This document shows, in pieces, positions 11,336 through 21,827 of a stretch of DNA of 64,000 bases. Position numbers and translations under genes: made by a program. Every line of letters begins with the position of its first letter. Position 1 is the stretch's first letter. The notes under the pieces were generated by a model. It had not been told where the DNA came from and did no database searches. It saw only the letters and a list, made by a program, of their open reading frames with translations. Location: contig NC_133649.1 in assembly GCF_009905375.1 (NCBI RefSeq), forward strand, positions 222,235,380-222,299,379, read 5' to 3'. The stretch is from Apium graveolens. Taxonomy: Eukaryota; Streptophyta; Magnoliopsida; Apiales; Apiaceae.

Positions 11336-12439
11336 TGTTATTCCCAAAGAACTAACAATGAGACTTACAGAAGGGGGGTTGAATGTAAATCTCAAAACTT
11401 TTTCAAGTTTTGAGCAGTTTCAAAGGCTAAGTGTTTTGATGAACAATTGTGTGTGAATTGTTTTGAGCAGGTGCATACAGATATATATTCAGGACACAAA
11501 TGTAAAGAACACAAAGGCTTTAAAAACTTTTCTGGTGGATTTGTTGCTCCTCCAGAGATGTGTATTTCAGAAAATCTGTGATTCAAAAGAATTGATCACA
11601 ACTGCGTCCTAGTACAAACTAGATGATTTTCTCTCTATGTTTTTCTAAACAGCTCTGGAAAATTCACCACCTAATTACTAGCTGCAACTTGGTTTATATA
11701 TCACCAAGATTACAAGTGAAGACAAAAGTACAAATACAACTAAAAAGGTTCTTCACATATTTCTTCTTCATTTCTCTATCCAATGCAATCTAGGATAAAC
11801 TGTGAATCTTTGAATACTTCCTTGTTTGCACCAGAATGGAAATGCTGCATTTTCTTGATTCCTCCAAGAGGCTACTACATTCCAATTGTCTCAGTCAACC
11901 CATGTGCCTCTGTCAGCTTATGAATTGTCACTGTCAACTTCTATTGAACTTAGCATCCGTTGAAGCTTTCATCCATTGATGGCTTTATCCATTGATGCTT
12001 TATCAGTTGAAGCTTTATCCGTTGATGCATTAGCAGTTGAAGCTTTATCCGTTGATGCACTCATCCGTTGATGGATGTTATCCGTTGAAGCTTTAGAGAC
12101 ATCCGTTGAAGCTTTGTTTCTCATCCGTCGAAGGCCTTTAATCTATCAGATGATACTACTTCATTTATACAAAATTACATGGAATGAAATATTTACAATT
12201 AGCCCTCCTATTTGCATATCCACTAGTAGTCAACATGACTTATAATTTCCCACAACATCTAAGAATTATAGCTTAAATAAAGAAACTGAAATGTGCTATA
12301 ATACTAAACTTTTCTCTAAGTAAAGCTACTCCATCAACGGATAGCCAGAGTGGTCTTATCTGTTGAGGCTACAAACACTAGATTTCTACTTAAGTGTTTT
12401 GTTTAACTTATCATCAAACTAATACACATATTCCTAACA
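11336..12439 (-). repeat. Copia A 3' LTR
   Basis: It is nearly identical to 49925-51028. On the minus strand a TATATAAA (plus 11693-11700) follows an array of the 9-bp ATCCGTTGA motif (11955-12131). Two further copies lie near 12330-12370. The LTR is preceded, in transcript direction, by the polypurine tract at 12440-12452. Confidence 0.95.
11955..12131. repeat. Array of the 9-bp motif in the A LTR
   Basis: Eleven exact or near copies of ATCCGTTGA start at 11955, 11971, 11987, 12002, 12017, 12032, 12047, 12063, 12080, 12101 and 12123. The spacing is 15-17 bp over most of the array, then 21-22. The counterpart in the other LTR is 50544-50720. Confidence 0.9.
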
Positions 12440-12452
12440 ATCTCCCCCTATT
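12440..12452 (-). promoter_or_regulatory. Copia A polypurine tract
   Basis: On the minus strand ATAGGGGGAGAT abuts the LTR start TGTTAGG. Copia C has nearly the same tract at 30368-30380. Confidence 0.85.
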
Positions 12453-12559
12453 TATGTCTACTAGAATTGTAGGCATAAATTTGGGTTTAACTTGATGATA
12501 ACAAAACACTTAACAAATATATGAGCTGAAATCAAGTAGAAATTCAAAAGTGCTGCAAA

Positions 12560-12726
12560 AGTGTATGTACTGAGATAAAATTGCATAGCTTAGTTTACAG
12601 TTCCTAATGAAGTCCATCATCTTGAGATAATCTGAGTGGGCCTTCATTCTTTTCCACCAAAGCTACGAAATTGTTTTTCCCATAGACAAATCCAGACTGA
12701 GACATTATCTTTACTACTGGTGCCAT
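12560..12726 (-). pseudogene. Copia A remnant of the extra ORF
   Basis: The minus strand from the ATG at 12726 reads MAPVVKIMSQ, matching the start of the C extra ORF (25626). It continues with recognisable similarity to about codon 50, including KMMDF and a CKLS block after a frameshift. Near 12570 the similarity jumps to the 3' end of the element. About 4.4 kb of the ORF seen in C is missing, so A has lost this protein. Confidence 0.75.
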
Positions 12727-12837
12727 TGTAGTGGGTAGAGGTTGCAGAGAAGAGTTGAGAGTTTTGGGAGAGAAAGAGAGTAAAAGCTTTTGAAAAATTG
12801 CAAGAAAGCGTAAAGTGAAAATAAGAATTCAAAGAGC

Positions 12838-12844
12838 TTTTATA
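12838..12844 (-). promoter_or_regulatory. Candidate TATA box for the A extra-ORF remnant
   Basis: TATAAAA on the minus strand lies about 115 bp before the ATG at 12726. C has TATAAAA at 25510-25516, also about 115 bp before its ATG. The promoter role is inferred. Confidence 0.5.
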
Positions 12845-13044
12845 CTTTCTCAGATTAAAACACAAAGAAAATGATTAAACACTATTTTTAAGTAAACTAC
12901 AGCCGTTTGAGAATAAAGAAAACCGTATGAATTCTAAAAACTGCCTTTAATACAAATACATACAACTGTGTATATATATATGTATCAACGGTTAAGTAAA
13001 AGAATCAACGGCTGTGACTTACTTAAAACAACTGATGTGACACT

Positions 13045-13198
13045 TCAACGGATGAGGTAAACAGTTATCCGTTGAAGATTAACACAGTTTTATCCGTTGA
13101 AGGATAAAATTGCCAGAAATGTATTTGTCTTTCAACGGATAATGAACATCCGTTGATAGAAAATTTTTGGCTTTCAATGGATAGGGAATATCCATTGA
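13045..13198. repeat. Inverted pairs of the 9-bp motif after A pol
   Basis: Seven copies lie at 13045, 13067, 13092, 13132, 13148, 13174 and 13190. TCAACGGAT (13132-13140) faces ATCCGTTGA (13148-13156) across 7 bp, and TCAATGGAT (13174-13182) faces ATCCATTGA (13190-13198) across 7 bp. A wider pair (13 bp apart) is at 13045-13075. Confidence 0.9.
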
Positions 13199-13283
13199 TA
13201 GAATAAACTTTACTTAAAGCCAACTTTGTTCTTGCAACAAATTCATTTCAGGCTTCAAAACAGATTATAATAAGGACATGAAT

Positions 13284-13732
13284 TTATGAATAATTAAGCA
13301 TACCTAGCTCACTTACTAATCTTGTGAATGTTGATTCATCAAATGGCTTGGTAAATATGTCTGCAATCTGCTTTTCACTTAGAACAAAATGGAGTTCCAA
13401 TGTACCATTCATCACATGTTCCCTTATGAAGTGGTACTTGATGTCAATGTGCTTGGTTCTTGAGTGTTGTACTGGATTTTCAGTAATGGCAATGGCACTT
13501 GTGTTGTCACAGAATATTGGAATTTTGTCAACATTTAGCCCATAGTCAAATAGTTGATTCCTCATCCACAGTATCTGTGCACAGCAACTACCAGCAGCAA
13601 TGTACTCAGCTTCAACTGTTGATATAGAAACAAAATTTTGCTTCTTGCTGAACCATGACACAAGCTTATTCCCTAGAAATTGACAGGTGTCAGTTGTACT
13701 TTTCCTGTCTATTTTGCAACCTGCATAATCTG
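13284..13732 (-). pseudogene. Copia A RNase H, C-terminal part cut off by B
   Basis: The minus strand from the B insertion edge reads YAGCKIDRKST, then SKKQNFVSISTVEAEYIAA, FCDNTSAI and TKHIDIKYHFIREH, to the pol stop after LGMLNYS. It is the end of the copia RNase H whose first part is at 44546-44580. ATCTG at 13728-13732 is the duplication copy matching 44541-44545. No stop lies inside this part. Confidence 0.95.
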
Positions 13733-13911
13733 TGTAACACCCCCAAATCCGGGGTCGGGGATCCGGGTTGTCACGAGTTCCATTTTTCTTAATAACACCC
13801 AATCTTAATAAACAATCAACTACTCTGTTCATCTTGTCTATCTGATGTTGTGTGATGAAAGAAGAAAGCAAGGGTGAGCAACAAGCCCCCCCAAATAATA
13901 TGTATAATAAT
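13733..13911 (-). repeat. Gypsy B left LTR, outer piece
   Basis: It matches 40520 onward, but lacks 296 bp corresponding to 40615-40910; the join lies in a shared CTG. At 13911 it is cut by copia C and resumes at 31405 or 31410, depending on how the ATAAT duplication is assigned. Confidence 0.9.
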
Positions 13912-14249
13912 TGTTGTGAATATGTTGTGTACTTGATGATTACCTAAACAAAACATCTAAGTAGATTTTACTTAGTGAAATAATGTAGCACTCGACGAAT
14001 AAGAATTACAGTCCCGACAGATAACTCATTATAGTCCCGACGGATGATTAAACAATTATCCATCGAGTGAGTAGCTTATGTAATAATAAGTTTGTAGCAC
14101 AGTGTTGTATGCACCTTTGTATAGAATTTGGAGTAGCATATAAGTCATGTTGACTTTAACTAGATATGCAGAATAGGTTGATTAACTGTACATAAGCAAT
14201 GTCTTGTAATTCTGTATAAGTGAAATGAAGTCAAGTGCCAAAATAGCTA

Positions 14250-14367
14250 CCAACAGATGATTAACAAAGCTTCGACGGATGATCAAATGACTATCAACGG
14301 ATGTTTAACATAGCAGTCGACGGATGATCAATCATGTCATCGACGGATGATCTGAAAGTCGATGGAT
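14250..14367. repeat. Array of the 9-bp motif in the C LTR
   Basis: Copies of TCGACGGAT or close variants start at 14250, 14272, 14294, 14317, 14340 and 14359, mostly 22-23 bp apart. The 3' LTR array (30719-30836) keeps the same spacing. It ends about 180 bp before the TATA box. Confidence 0.9.
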
Positions 14368-14545
14368 GATCATATCAAGAATTCAAACATCAGTTGAACA
14401 GTGAAAGCTGACACACAGCCGTTGAGTTGGATACAAACACACTGTGGAAGCCCATTAACTGGGTAATAGAGGACGAAAAGCATCAAAGATCAAGACTGTT
14501 AGATTTTATATTTGTTCAGTTCTTTTGACTTTGTAATCCTGGTAA

Positions 14546-14553
14546 TATATAAA
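14546..14553 (+). promoter_or_regulatory. LTR TATA box of C
   Basis: TATATAAA in the middle of the LTR; the 3' LTR copy is at 31014-31021. A carries TATATAAA at the matching place in its own LTR. Confidence 0.65.
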
Positions 14554-14938
14554 CCAAGAGAGTAGCAAATAGAAATATAACTGAAATAGCTAAGAAACAA
14601 CAACAGAGAAATCTTTGTAAGCACTATCTTTAGCATTTCCTGTGTTCTTAGCAGTTCTATTTTGTGTAAGCAGCTGTGAGTATTTCTGCACACAGAGTCC
14701 TCTCGATATATTAAATATATCTCTGGTGGAATTGTTTAAATCCACCAGAAAGTTTTTAAAGACTCTTGTTTTTAATTACTTATATTTTGATTCATTCAAG
14801 TTTACATTCCGTATTGTGCTAATCAAAACAAATATATTCATAATTGAGTTGAACATTTTTATTTCAAGAAAAAGGTTCAAGAATTCCATTCAAACCCCCC
14901 TTCTGTAATTCTTGCTATATTGTTAAGGGACTAATAAT

Positions 14939-14950
14939 TGGTATCAGAGT
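14939..14950 (+). promoter_or_regulatory. Copia C primer binding site
   Basis: TGGTATCAGAGT lies two bases after the LTR. It matches the 3' end complement of plant initiator tRNA-Met, where the usual form is TGGTATCAGAGC; the last base differs here. Confidence 0.9.
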
Positions 14951-14997
14951 AAGCTCTTAATTTACAAAGAGTTTAAAGATCATAACAATTCAGCAAG

Positions 14998-17397
14998 ATG
15001 AACAAGAAAGATGTAGGAGTCAAGATTCCTTTTCTTGATAAAGATAATTACCATCATTGGAAGGTAAAGATGCATCTTCATATGCTTTCTCAAGATGAGG
15101 CCTATGTGGACTGCATAGAAAGAGGCCCTCATGTTCCAATGAGAGCTGCAACAGGAAATGAACCATCTGTTCCAAAGCCAAGGCATGAATGGTCTGACCC
15201 TGATATTGAACAAGTCAGGAAAGATAAAAAGGCCATGAACATTCTGTTCAATGATGTCGATGCAGACATGTTTGATAACATCATCAACTGCAAGACTGCC
15301 AAGGAAGTCTGGGACACAATACAGATAATCTGTGATGGTACTGAGCAAGTAAGAGAAAATAAAATACAGGTCCTGATTCAGCAATATGAGCATTTTCACA
15401 ATGAAGAAAGTGAGTCACTCACTGACATTTTTAGTAGATTCCAAAAGCTACTAAATGCTCTTAAATTGCATGGAAGAGTCTATCAGACTAAAGACTCCAA
15501 TCTGAAATTTCTCAGATCTCTTCCAAAGGAATGGAAACCAATGACAGTCTCATTGAGAAACTCACAAGATTATAAGGAGTTTACTTTGGAGAGACTGTAT
15601 GGCATTCTGAAGACCTATGAGCTTGAGATAAAGCAGGATGAAAGAATGGGGAGAGGAAAGAAGAAAGGAGGATCCATTGCACTAGTGGCTGAACTGGAAA
15701 AAGAGAAGGAAGTGAAGATGGAAGCTATGGAATCAACTTCAAAGGCCTGTGAAAGCAAGGGTAAAGGGTTAGCTGCAGAAAGTGAAGATTCATTGAGTCA
15801 AGATGACATGGAGGACATTGATGAGCACCTAGCATTCCTTTCAAGAAGATTTGCCAAGCTCAAGTTCAAGAAGAACTTTGGAGCTGCCAAGCCAAATAGA
15901 AACATGGTGGATAAATCAAAATTCAAGTGTTTCAAATGTGGCTTGGCAGGGCATTTTGCAAATGAGTGTAGAAAGTCAGATTCCAGTAAGAAAAGATTTG
16001 AGTCTGTGGATTATAAGCAAAAATACTTTGATCTACTCAAACAGAAGGAAAGGGCTTTTATTACACAAGAGAATGACTGGGCATCTGATGGTTTGGATGA
16101 AGATGAGGATGTCAGCTATGTCAATCTAGCCCTTATGGCCAAGTCTGATGAAACAGAGACAAGTTCCTCAAGCAACCAGGTAATCACTACAAACCTTGCA
16201 CATTTATCTAAAGCTGAGTGTAATGATGCAATAAATGACATGTCTACAGAATTGTATCATTTGCGTGTTACACTTAAGTCCCTCACTAAAGAAAATGCTA
16301 AAATCAAAGAAAACAACTTGTTTTTGAGTGAAAGGAATAATGTGCTTGAGTCTCAGTTTGTTGAGTTTGAGAAACTAAAAATTGAGTGTAGAATTGCCAA
16401 GGAGGAATTAACTGAGTCCTTGAAAAAGGAAGAAATTTTAAAGAAGCAGCTCGATCGTGAACAGGAGGTGATTAAAGCATGGAAAACATCCAGAGATGTT
16501 CATGCTCAAATCACCAAGGTTCAAGGAATTGAGTCTTTTTGTGATGAAGCCTGGAAAAAGAATAAGGAGAAACTAGAACCTATTTTGGTAGATGGATTGC
16601 TTACAGATGTAGACTCGACGGATGATGAGGACTATCCGTCGGATAACAAAAAGTGTTATCCGTCGAATGATAAAAATCCTCATCCGTTGGCTGTGAGCAA
16701 ACCCATTAGCAAAGCCAAATTAACCAAGCTAAATGAAAAGTATGGGTCTGTTTCCAAGAACTTTGTTTCAGGAGAGTCAAGTCAAGCCAAGAAAGGGAAG
16801 AAGGCTAATGTTGGTCACATGACTGTCAAACAGTTAAGTGACAGACTTGAGAAGATAGAGGTAAAAACAGAGACTAAAAGGAAAAACAATAGGAATGGTA
16901 AAGTAGGGATTAACAAACATAATAACTACACACCTGACAAATATGCTCCTAGAAAAATCTGTGTCAAGTATGGTAGTGTAAATCATTTATCTGTTAATTG
17001 CAAATCTGCCATGCCTACTCCCATGTCTGTTCAGCCTCAATTCTCTAACATGAATGCCATGCCTCCCATGCCTGTAAATGCTATGCCTACACAGAACATG
17101 AATGCACAGTTTGCTAATATGCCATTTGCACCTAATCCATATTATGCTGCATACAATATGCCTCAAATGCCATTTAGCATGCCTTACTGGAATAACATGT
17201 TTGCACCAAGCATGCCATTTCCTGTTAGCCATAACATGTATAATAATTCTGTTGCATCTAGTGGTTTCAAAGGCCCAACCCAAATGACTAAGGAAGAATC
17301 TGAAATTCCTAAGTCAAATGAGTTAAGACCTAAGAAACAGAAGAAGAAAGCTAACAAGGCAGGACCCAAGGAAACTTGGGTACCAAAATCAACTTGA
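14998..17397 (+). CDS. gag: Copia C gag polyprotein, intact
   Basis: A 799-codon frame encodes the particle protein. Residues 1-230 form the copia gag domain (NYHHWKVKMHLHM near the start, LRSLPKEWKPMTVSLR near 175). A zinc knuckle CFKCGLAGHFANEC follows near residue 310, then a long charged coiled coil (about 400-520). Next come a stretch with four motif copies (about 540-565), a second C-rich knuckle-like block near 655, and a Met/Pro/Asn-rich tail ending WVPKST. The start ATG is 59 bases after the LTR-proximal primer site. The gag stop is at 17395-17397; pol opens in the -1 frame after it. No stop interrupts gag, which is unusual in this window. Copia A carries a broken homologue at 47454-49864. 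Confidence 0.95.
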   Translation: MNKKDVGVKIPFLDKDNYHHWKVKMHLHMLSQDEAYVDCIERGPHVPMRAATGNEPSVPKPRHEWSDPDIEQVRKDKKAMNILFNDVDADMFDNIINCKTAKEVWDTIQIICDGTEQVRENKIQVLIQQYEHFHNEESESLTDIFSRFQKLLNALKLHGRVYQTKDSNLKFLRSLPKEWKPMTVSLRNSQDYKEFTLERLYGILKTYELEIKQDERMGRGKKKGGSIALVAELEKEKEVKMEAMESTSKACESKGKGLAAESEDSLSQDDMEDIDEHLAFLSRRFAKLKFKKNFGAAKPNRNMVDKSKFKCFKCGLAGHFANECRKSDSSKKRFESVDYKQKYFDLLKQKERAFITQENDWASDGLDEDEDVSYVNLALMAKSDETETSSSSNQVITTNLAHLSKAECNDAINDMSTELYHLRVTLKSLTKENAKIKENNLFLSERNNVLESQFVEFEKLKIECRIAKEELTESLKKEEILKKQLDREQEVIKAWKTSRDVHAQITKVQGIESFCDEAWKKNKEKLEPILVDGLLTDVDSTDDEDYPSDNKKCYPSNDKNPHPLAVSKPISKAKLTKLNEKYGSVSKNFVSGESSQAKKGKKANVGHMTVKQLSDRLEKIEVKTETKRKNNRNGKVGINKHNNYTPDKYAPRKICVKYGSVNHLSVNCKSAMPTPMSVQPQFSNMNAMPPMPVNAMPTQNMNAQFANMPFAPNPYYAAYNMPQMPFSMPYWNNMFAPSMPFPVSHNMYNNSVASSGFKGPTQMTKEESEIPKSNELRPKKQKKKANKAGPKETWVPKST
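16615..16690. repeat. 9-bp motif copies inside C gag
   Basis: TCGACGGAT at 16615-16623 faces ATCCGTCGG at 16634-16642 across 10 bp. ATCCGTCGA follows at 16658-16666 and ATCCGTTGG at 16682-16690. They are read as STD, YPS, YPS and HPL. A has the same arrangement at 48172-48238, including the 10-bp gap. Confidence 0.9.
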
Positions 17398-17408
17398 TTT
17401 GATTTTGA

Positions 17409-17471
17409 TGTGTGCAGGGAAACAAAAGGAATCTTTGTTACTTGGATAGTGGTTGTTCAAGACACATGACT
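17409..17471 (+). pseudogene. Start of copia C pol (protease active site), cut off by D
   Basis: The pol frame opens just after a stop at 17406-17408, in the -1 frame relative to gag. It includes the aspartic protease block LDSGCSRHM, with catalytic Asp codon at 17445-17447. After 21 codons solo LTR D interrupts it; pol resumes at 21828. TGTGTGCAG directly before the GGA codon at 17418 resembles a plant 3' splice site. Confidence 0.85.
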
Positions 17472-20400
17472 TGTAACGACCGAGAATTTTGCGTCGTACT
17501 TAAGAAAGTAAAGTATGTGTTATGTGATGAGATTATGTGATTAAGTGATGATTATTTGTCTTATCTGTATGCTAGAGTTAAAGAGCATGGATAAAAATGT
17601 TCCAATTTAAAGAGTCAGCTTAGAAGTCGAGCTATGGTGTCGGGCCGTCAGGTAGAACGGAACCTGCCCTAATATGGAATTAAATAATATAAAATGTGAA
17701 TTATATGTGAAGTGAATGAATACAGTATTTCGTCTTAAGAGACGTGTTAATTGGCAAAGATAATGAGAAGCGTAATCGAAACGCTGGGCGTCGGGCCGTC
17801 AGGCTGAACGTGACCCGGTACGCGTAAAAGAGGATAAAGATTTAAGAGTGATATATGTTATAATCAGACCTGAGTCGTTATATGATCGTATATGTGTGAT
17901 TGCTTGCCTGTGTTCATGACTGTGTGCTCTGTGACATTTTTATGGATTTAAAGGAGTTATTTGATTTAAATAAGGGTTTATTTAACCTTCGTGCATTTTT
18001 ATAAAATCATCTGAGATGGATAAAAACATGGGATTTGTTTTGTTATCTTCGTAGAGGTTTTAGAGACTTTTTAAAAATAATAAGTGAATTTAATTGTTGA
18101 TCTTTGCATTTTTAAATCAATTTTATGTGGAAAAGGTATTTATTAAAGCGAGTTTGCGAAATTCATATAAAATCAACCGTTCGCTCAATTTCTTATTATG
18201 AGTAATGGATAAAAAGCTAATTTCGAGACCTACGCGTTAAAAATGTCATTTTCAATAATTCTTGACTTCCCGAGAGAGATATATTTTATATTTAGTCTTT
18301 GTTTTATTTTAGTAAAAAGATGGACAAGTAAGAATGAAAAAGGAATTAGAAATTTACCAAAGTGCCCTTGTTTTTGAGTGCTATATAACCTCACTCCCTT
18401 CCTTTCTTTCTTCTTCTTGCTCCCGTGACATCACTTCTCTCTTCTCTCTTTTCTCTCCTTCTCTCAGTCGAACCCTCTCACTCTCTCTCTCGGCTTTCTT
18501 CAATCTCTCTCGGTATACCTCTCTTTTCTTTGATCAAACACATCAATCATTCCCAAATCTTCTTGTTAAACACATATTTGTAGGTAAAAGTGTGTGCATG
18601 TGTGTATACCCACTTGCATGTCGATGTGTTTGTGTGTTGTGGGTGCTCGGTGTGTGTGTTCACCCGAGAACCACATGGTTCTTGCTATTTGTTGTTGATG
18701 TCATCTTGCTAAGCTTGATTCCTTGTAAACAAATGATAGAGAAGATGTGCATGTTAGTTCTTTTTGTGTAATTGATGGAATCGGGGGCTCATGGTTGGAC
18801 ACCCTCGAATGAGGGCACCACCGAGATGCCACCGCCACCGGTGATGAACTCCGGTGAACCGGTGGTGAGCTATGATGTTAAAAACTGAGCTCTAGAACCT
18901 TAAGATCAATTCTTTATGTTTGCATGTGGTGTTTTGATTGAAAAAGGCCGATTGGCCATTATAATTTTAAAAGAAATCAAATTGATTATGGTTAATTGCA
19001 TGATTTAATGATTTGATGTTAAGAAATAGGATAATTTGTGATTCAAGGAGTAAGAATATCAAGTTACATGTCTTGTTTTTGAAAAAGGCCGAATGGACTT
19101 AATCTTTAAAGTTGTTTGATTTGAGTAAACTTGTTTAAAGTAATAATGGATTGTTATTAGCTTGAAAAAGAAATGAAATTATTGATGCATGCTAAGTTAG
19201 GTTCGAATTTTTATGTTAATAAGAAAGGGAATTGATTTTTGTGAGATAATCTTGGTAAACGCTAAGTATGAATAGCCTAAAAGTGATTGCATGTTAGTTT
19301 TAAAAAGGATCAAGATGTGCATGTCAATGATTTGTCCTTGAGATGTGAATTTGAGTTATTGCCGAATGAAATTGAGTTACAATAGATTAATTTGATGAAT
19401 GAATAGATGTATGTTGTAATTTAGATAAAAATCAATTGTGTTAAGGAACTTAGTTGGCTTACGTGATAAAGATAAAGTGTTTGATATCGTGCTAAGTTGA
19501 AATTGAATTGCATGTGAGCATGTATGTATGTTTTGGTTCGAATGGTTGTTGATCAAGAAAAATGGTGCTAGTTTAAATGTGGAATCATGTTAGAACTAAA
19601 GTTGTATGGTGTAATTTTTGAGAAATTTGATTGTATATGTATGATTATGGTTCAGATTTCTATGATTAAAAGAAAAGAGAGTGGTTCTTTAAAGGTTGTT
19701 AAATGAGATACGTGTTTATGTGAATTAAAGTGAGTATTTGATTGATTTTATGGTGGTATTTGCAATTAGGCTGAATAGGCCATATGAACTTAAGGTCAAA
19801 ACTTGGTTTTTGATAATCAAATATGAAATGATTGGATGCGTATATGTGAATAGCTATGGATTGTTTAGTTGATTGTATTATGTGGTTCGAATTTAAGGAA
19901 TAAAAGAAAAGGGAATGAAGTCGATTGATATAAGTGATAGTATGCATGTAAATGTTTGGTTGTAAATGGGTCTAGTACTCGTAAAAGAGTCGTGTTAGTG
20001 TGATTTGAGAAATAGCCTAGGTCAAGCGAGTACGCTTTGATTGCTAGGAATATAAGGATATAAAAACTATGAGAAAGGATTGTGCTATGTGCTATGTGCT
20101 GTGTGCTTATTTGTATAAGCTATATTCGTATGCTCGAGTCAAAGATATAATCGAGTTATCGTATAGAGTGATCGTTCCGGGAACGAGAGTTGGGAATCTA
20201 ATTAAGATTTTTGGTTTTTATTGTAGATTCGGAGCGTGAGGGCATTCGGGCTAGGAAAGGGAAAAGTATACTAGGTGGCAGTAGTTCAACCCTCAGGAAA
20301 GCAATTTCAGGTAAGTAACTCTGATTACTTATGTCAATGATTATAAAGGAAATGATGTTCATACCATGTAGAGTATTGAACTGTTAAAGTATGAAACCCT

Positions 20401-21827
20401 TGCTTTATGAAACCCTGATATTGATTTGAAGTACCCTTGTTCTTGATAACCTGTTATTGATAATCCTATTGATTTCACCCTTTGATAATCTACCTTTCTG
20501 TTCCAGTTTCCTATAATGCCATGAATCATATTGAACCTTTAATTATCTTGGATAACTCTGTTAATGATACCCTGTTTCTCTTGATCGCCCTAATGATCCC
20601 TAAGTTATTACTGATCCTTCAAATTTAGTACCTTATTATCTTTGATGCAGAATCCTTGAGAATTGTTCCTTGCGTATCTTTGATTCACTCCCTGAACTTT
20701 GTTTCTTTAAAATCTGAATTAAGAATGAGTTTCGACTTGAAAGAGTCCGAATGATTTCAAATGTTTGGTAATGATAAAATGGATTTTAGAAAACCTATTT
20801 GTTTTTCCAACTCAAGGTTTTCCAAATGAATTCCTGATGGATTGGATTGAGACGTAAGAGACTAGTGGGACTAGTCCAGTCATGGTAAGAGGCTAGTGGG
20901 ACTAGTCCAATTTATGGCTGAAATTATGCCGAATAGTACCTTAAAGACCGGAATGGAGGTCGATACGGGCTGATCACCCGTATATAATGAAATGGAAAGA
21001 TAAGTGATCCAATCATGGGTTCTAAATGATTATTTAAAAAGGGAACTGAAACTTTTATTCAGTAAATTGATTTCTGGAAATGAAAATGTTTTACACTGCT
21101 TTGAAAAGAGCTAATTATGTTATTGTGGAGCTTAAGGCTCAGAACCCTGATTCCTGAAATTGTTGATTATATGAATGATTCTATATCTTGAAATACTGTT
21201 GCTTTCCTCTACCGAAAGATCTATTTTGATCCTATAATGATTTGTGTTGAATGTCGGCTTTCATCCTGTTTCGAGCCTTGTTTCTTGAAAGCCCAACTAT
21301 TCTTCGGATACCTTTCCTTATCTCAAAGAAAACAAAAAATGAATATATGGAAATCTGCCACCTAGATTAGCTAAAATAGAATGCCCTAGTTTGTTCAAAG
21401 CATATTGAGAATTGTTATTGTAGAACTGCTATTTAGTTACTTGCTGAGTTTTATACTCATTGTTTTGTCTTAATCTAACCATGGCAGTTAAGCAAGAAGA
21501 TGGTCAGGCTTAGGCGCACTGCTCGTAAGAGCGTACCTGGTGTTCCCTATCGTGTTGAGGGCTTCCAGTTGCCAGAGCAGGTAGTACAGGTTATGAGTGA
21601 GCTCGCGCCTAGAAAGTGGTGTTTAAAATACAATGGGTTATCTGTCGGTTATTATTTAATAATATTTTGGGTTTATAAGTTATATTCTGTGATTGGTAGT
21701 TGTAATCTTGTCTCATACTTTATCCTGTTGATCCTGTTAGGAGTTAATCGGGGTTTATGTATATTTTATTATTAGAATCGAGGTGTGTGAGTCCTCATTT
21801 CCTAACCCCGAGATTGAGGGCGTCACA
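17472..21827 (+). mobile_element. Solo LTR D (gypsy, probably chromovirus-like)
   Basis: A 4356-bp sequence starts TGTAACGACC and ends GGGCGTCACA. The duplication TGACT is at 17467-17471 and 21828-21832. I see no primer site, polypurine tract or pol sequence inside, so it is a single LTR left by LTR-LTR recombination. Its ends resemble those of B and G (TGTAAY...; ...GGGYGYYACA on their own coding strand). It contains a TATA box at 18382-18388, a long C/T-rich stretch after it (18391-18540), and a repeated GTCGGGCCGTCAGG (about 17638 and 17790). Two tandem GGGACTAGTCCA units lie near 20866-20915. Confidence 0.9.
18382..18388 (+). promoter_or_regulatory. TATA box in solo LTR D
   Basis: TATATAA, followed by about 150 bp of CT-rich sequence, is typical of plant LTR transcription starts. 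It marks the D LTR as plus-oriented. The role is inferred. Confidence 0.55.

Larger units (their letters stand above)
13912..14936 (+). repeat. Copia C 5' LTR
   Basis: It starts TGTTGTGAA and ends CTAATA, where the 3' LTR has CTAACA. A TATATAAA at 14546-14553 is a likely promoter TATA box. Copies of the 9-bp motif lie at 13992-14066 and in an array at 14250-14367, upstream of the TATA box. Confidence 0.95.

Noticed and set aside
11336..12439. Host gene fragments in the noncoding parts
   Set aside because: All long noncoding stretches could be assigned to LTRs, leaders or 3' tails of the named elements, except the unresolved middle of B.
13284..13871. A 195-codon open frame on the minus strand starting in front of the RNase H
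   Set aside because: Its first 46 codons are gypsy B LTR and the rest is copia A RNase H. It is a chance fusion across an insertion edge, not a gene.
14642..14908. An 88-codon open frame present in both C LTRs (also 31110-31376)
   Set aside because: It is shared only because the LTRs are copies of each other. It lies downstream of the TATA box in the R/U5 part and has no domain.
14939..14950. tRNA gene
   Set aside because: Only the primer-complementary 12-18 bases are present at each LTR edge; there is no cloverleaf.
18334..18771. A 145-codon open frame in solo LTR D
   Set aside because: It overlaps the TATA box and CT-rich leader of the LTR, has low-complexity Ser/Leu/Cys content and no recognisable domain.
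21500..21775. A 91-codon open frame near the 3' end of D
   Set aside because: It is inside the LTR, has no domain that I recognise and no homologous frame in B or G LTRs.
17472..21827. D as a complete small element
   Set aside because: No internal primer site, polypurine tract or second terminal repeat could be found; the solo LTR reading fits the ends and the duplication.
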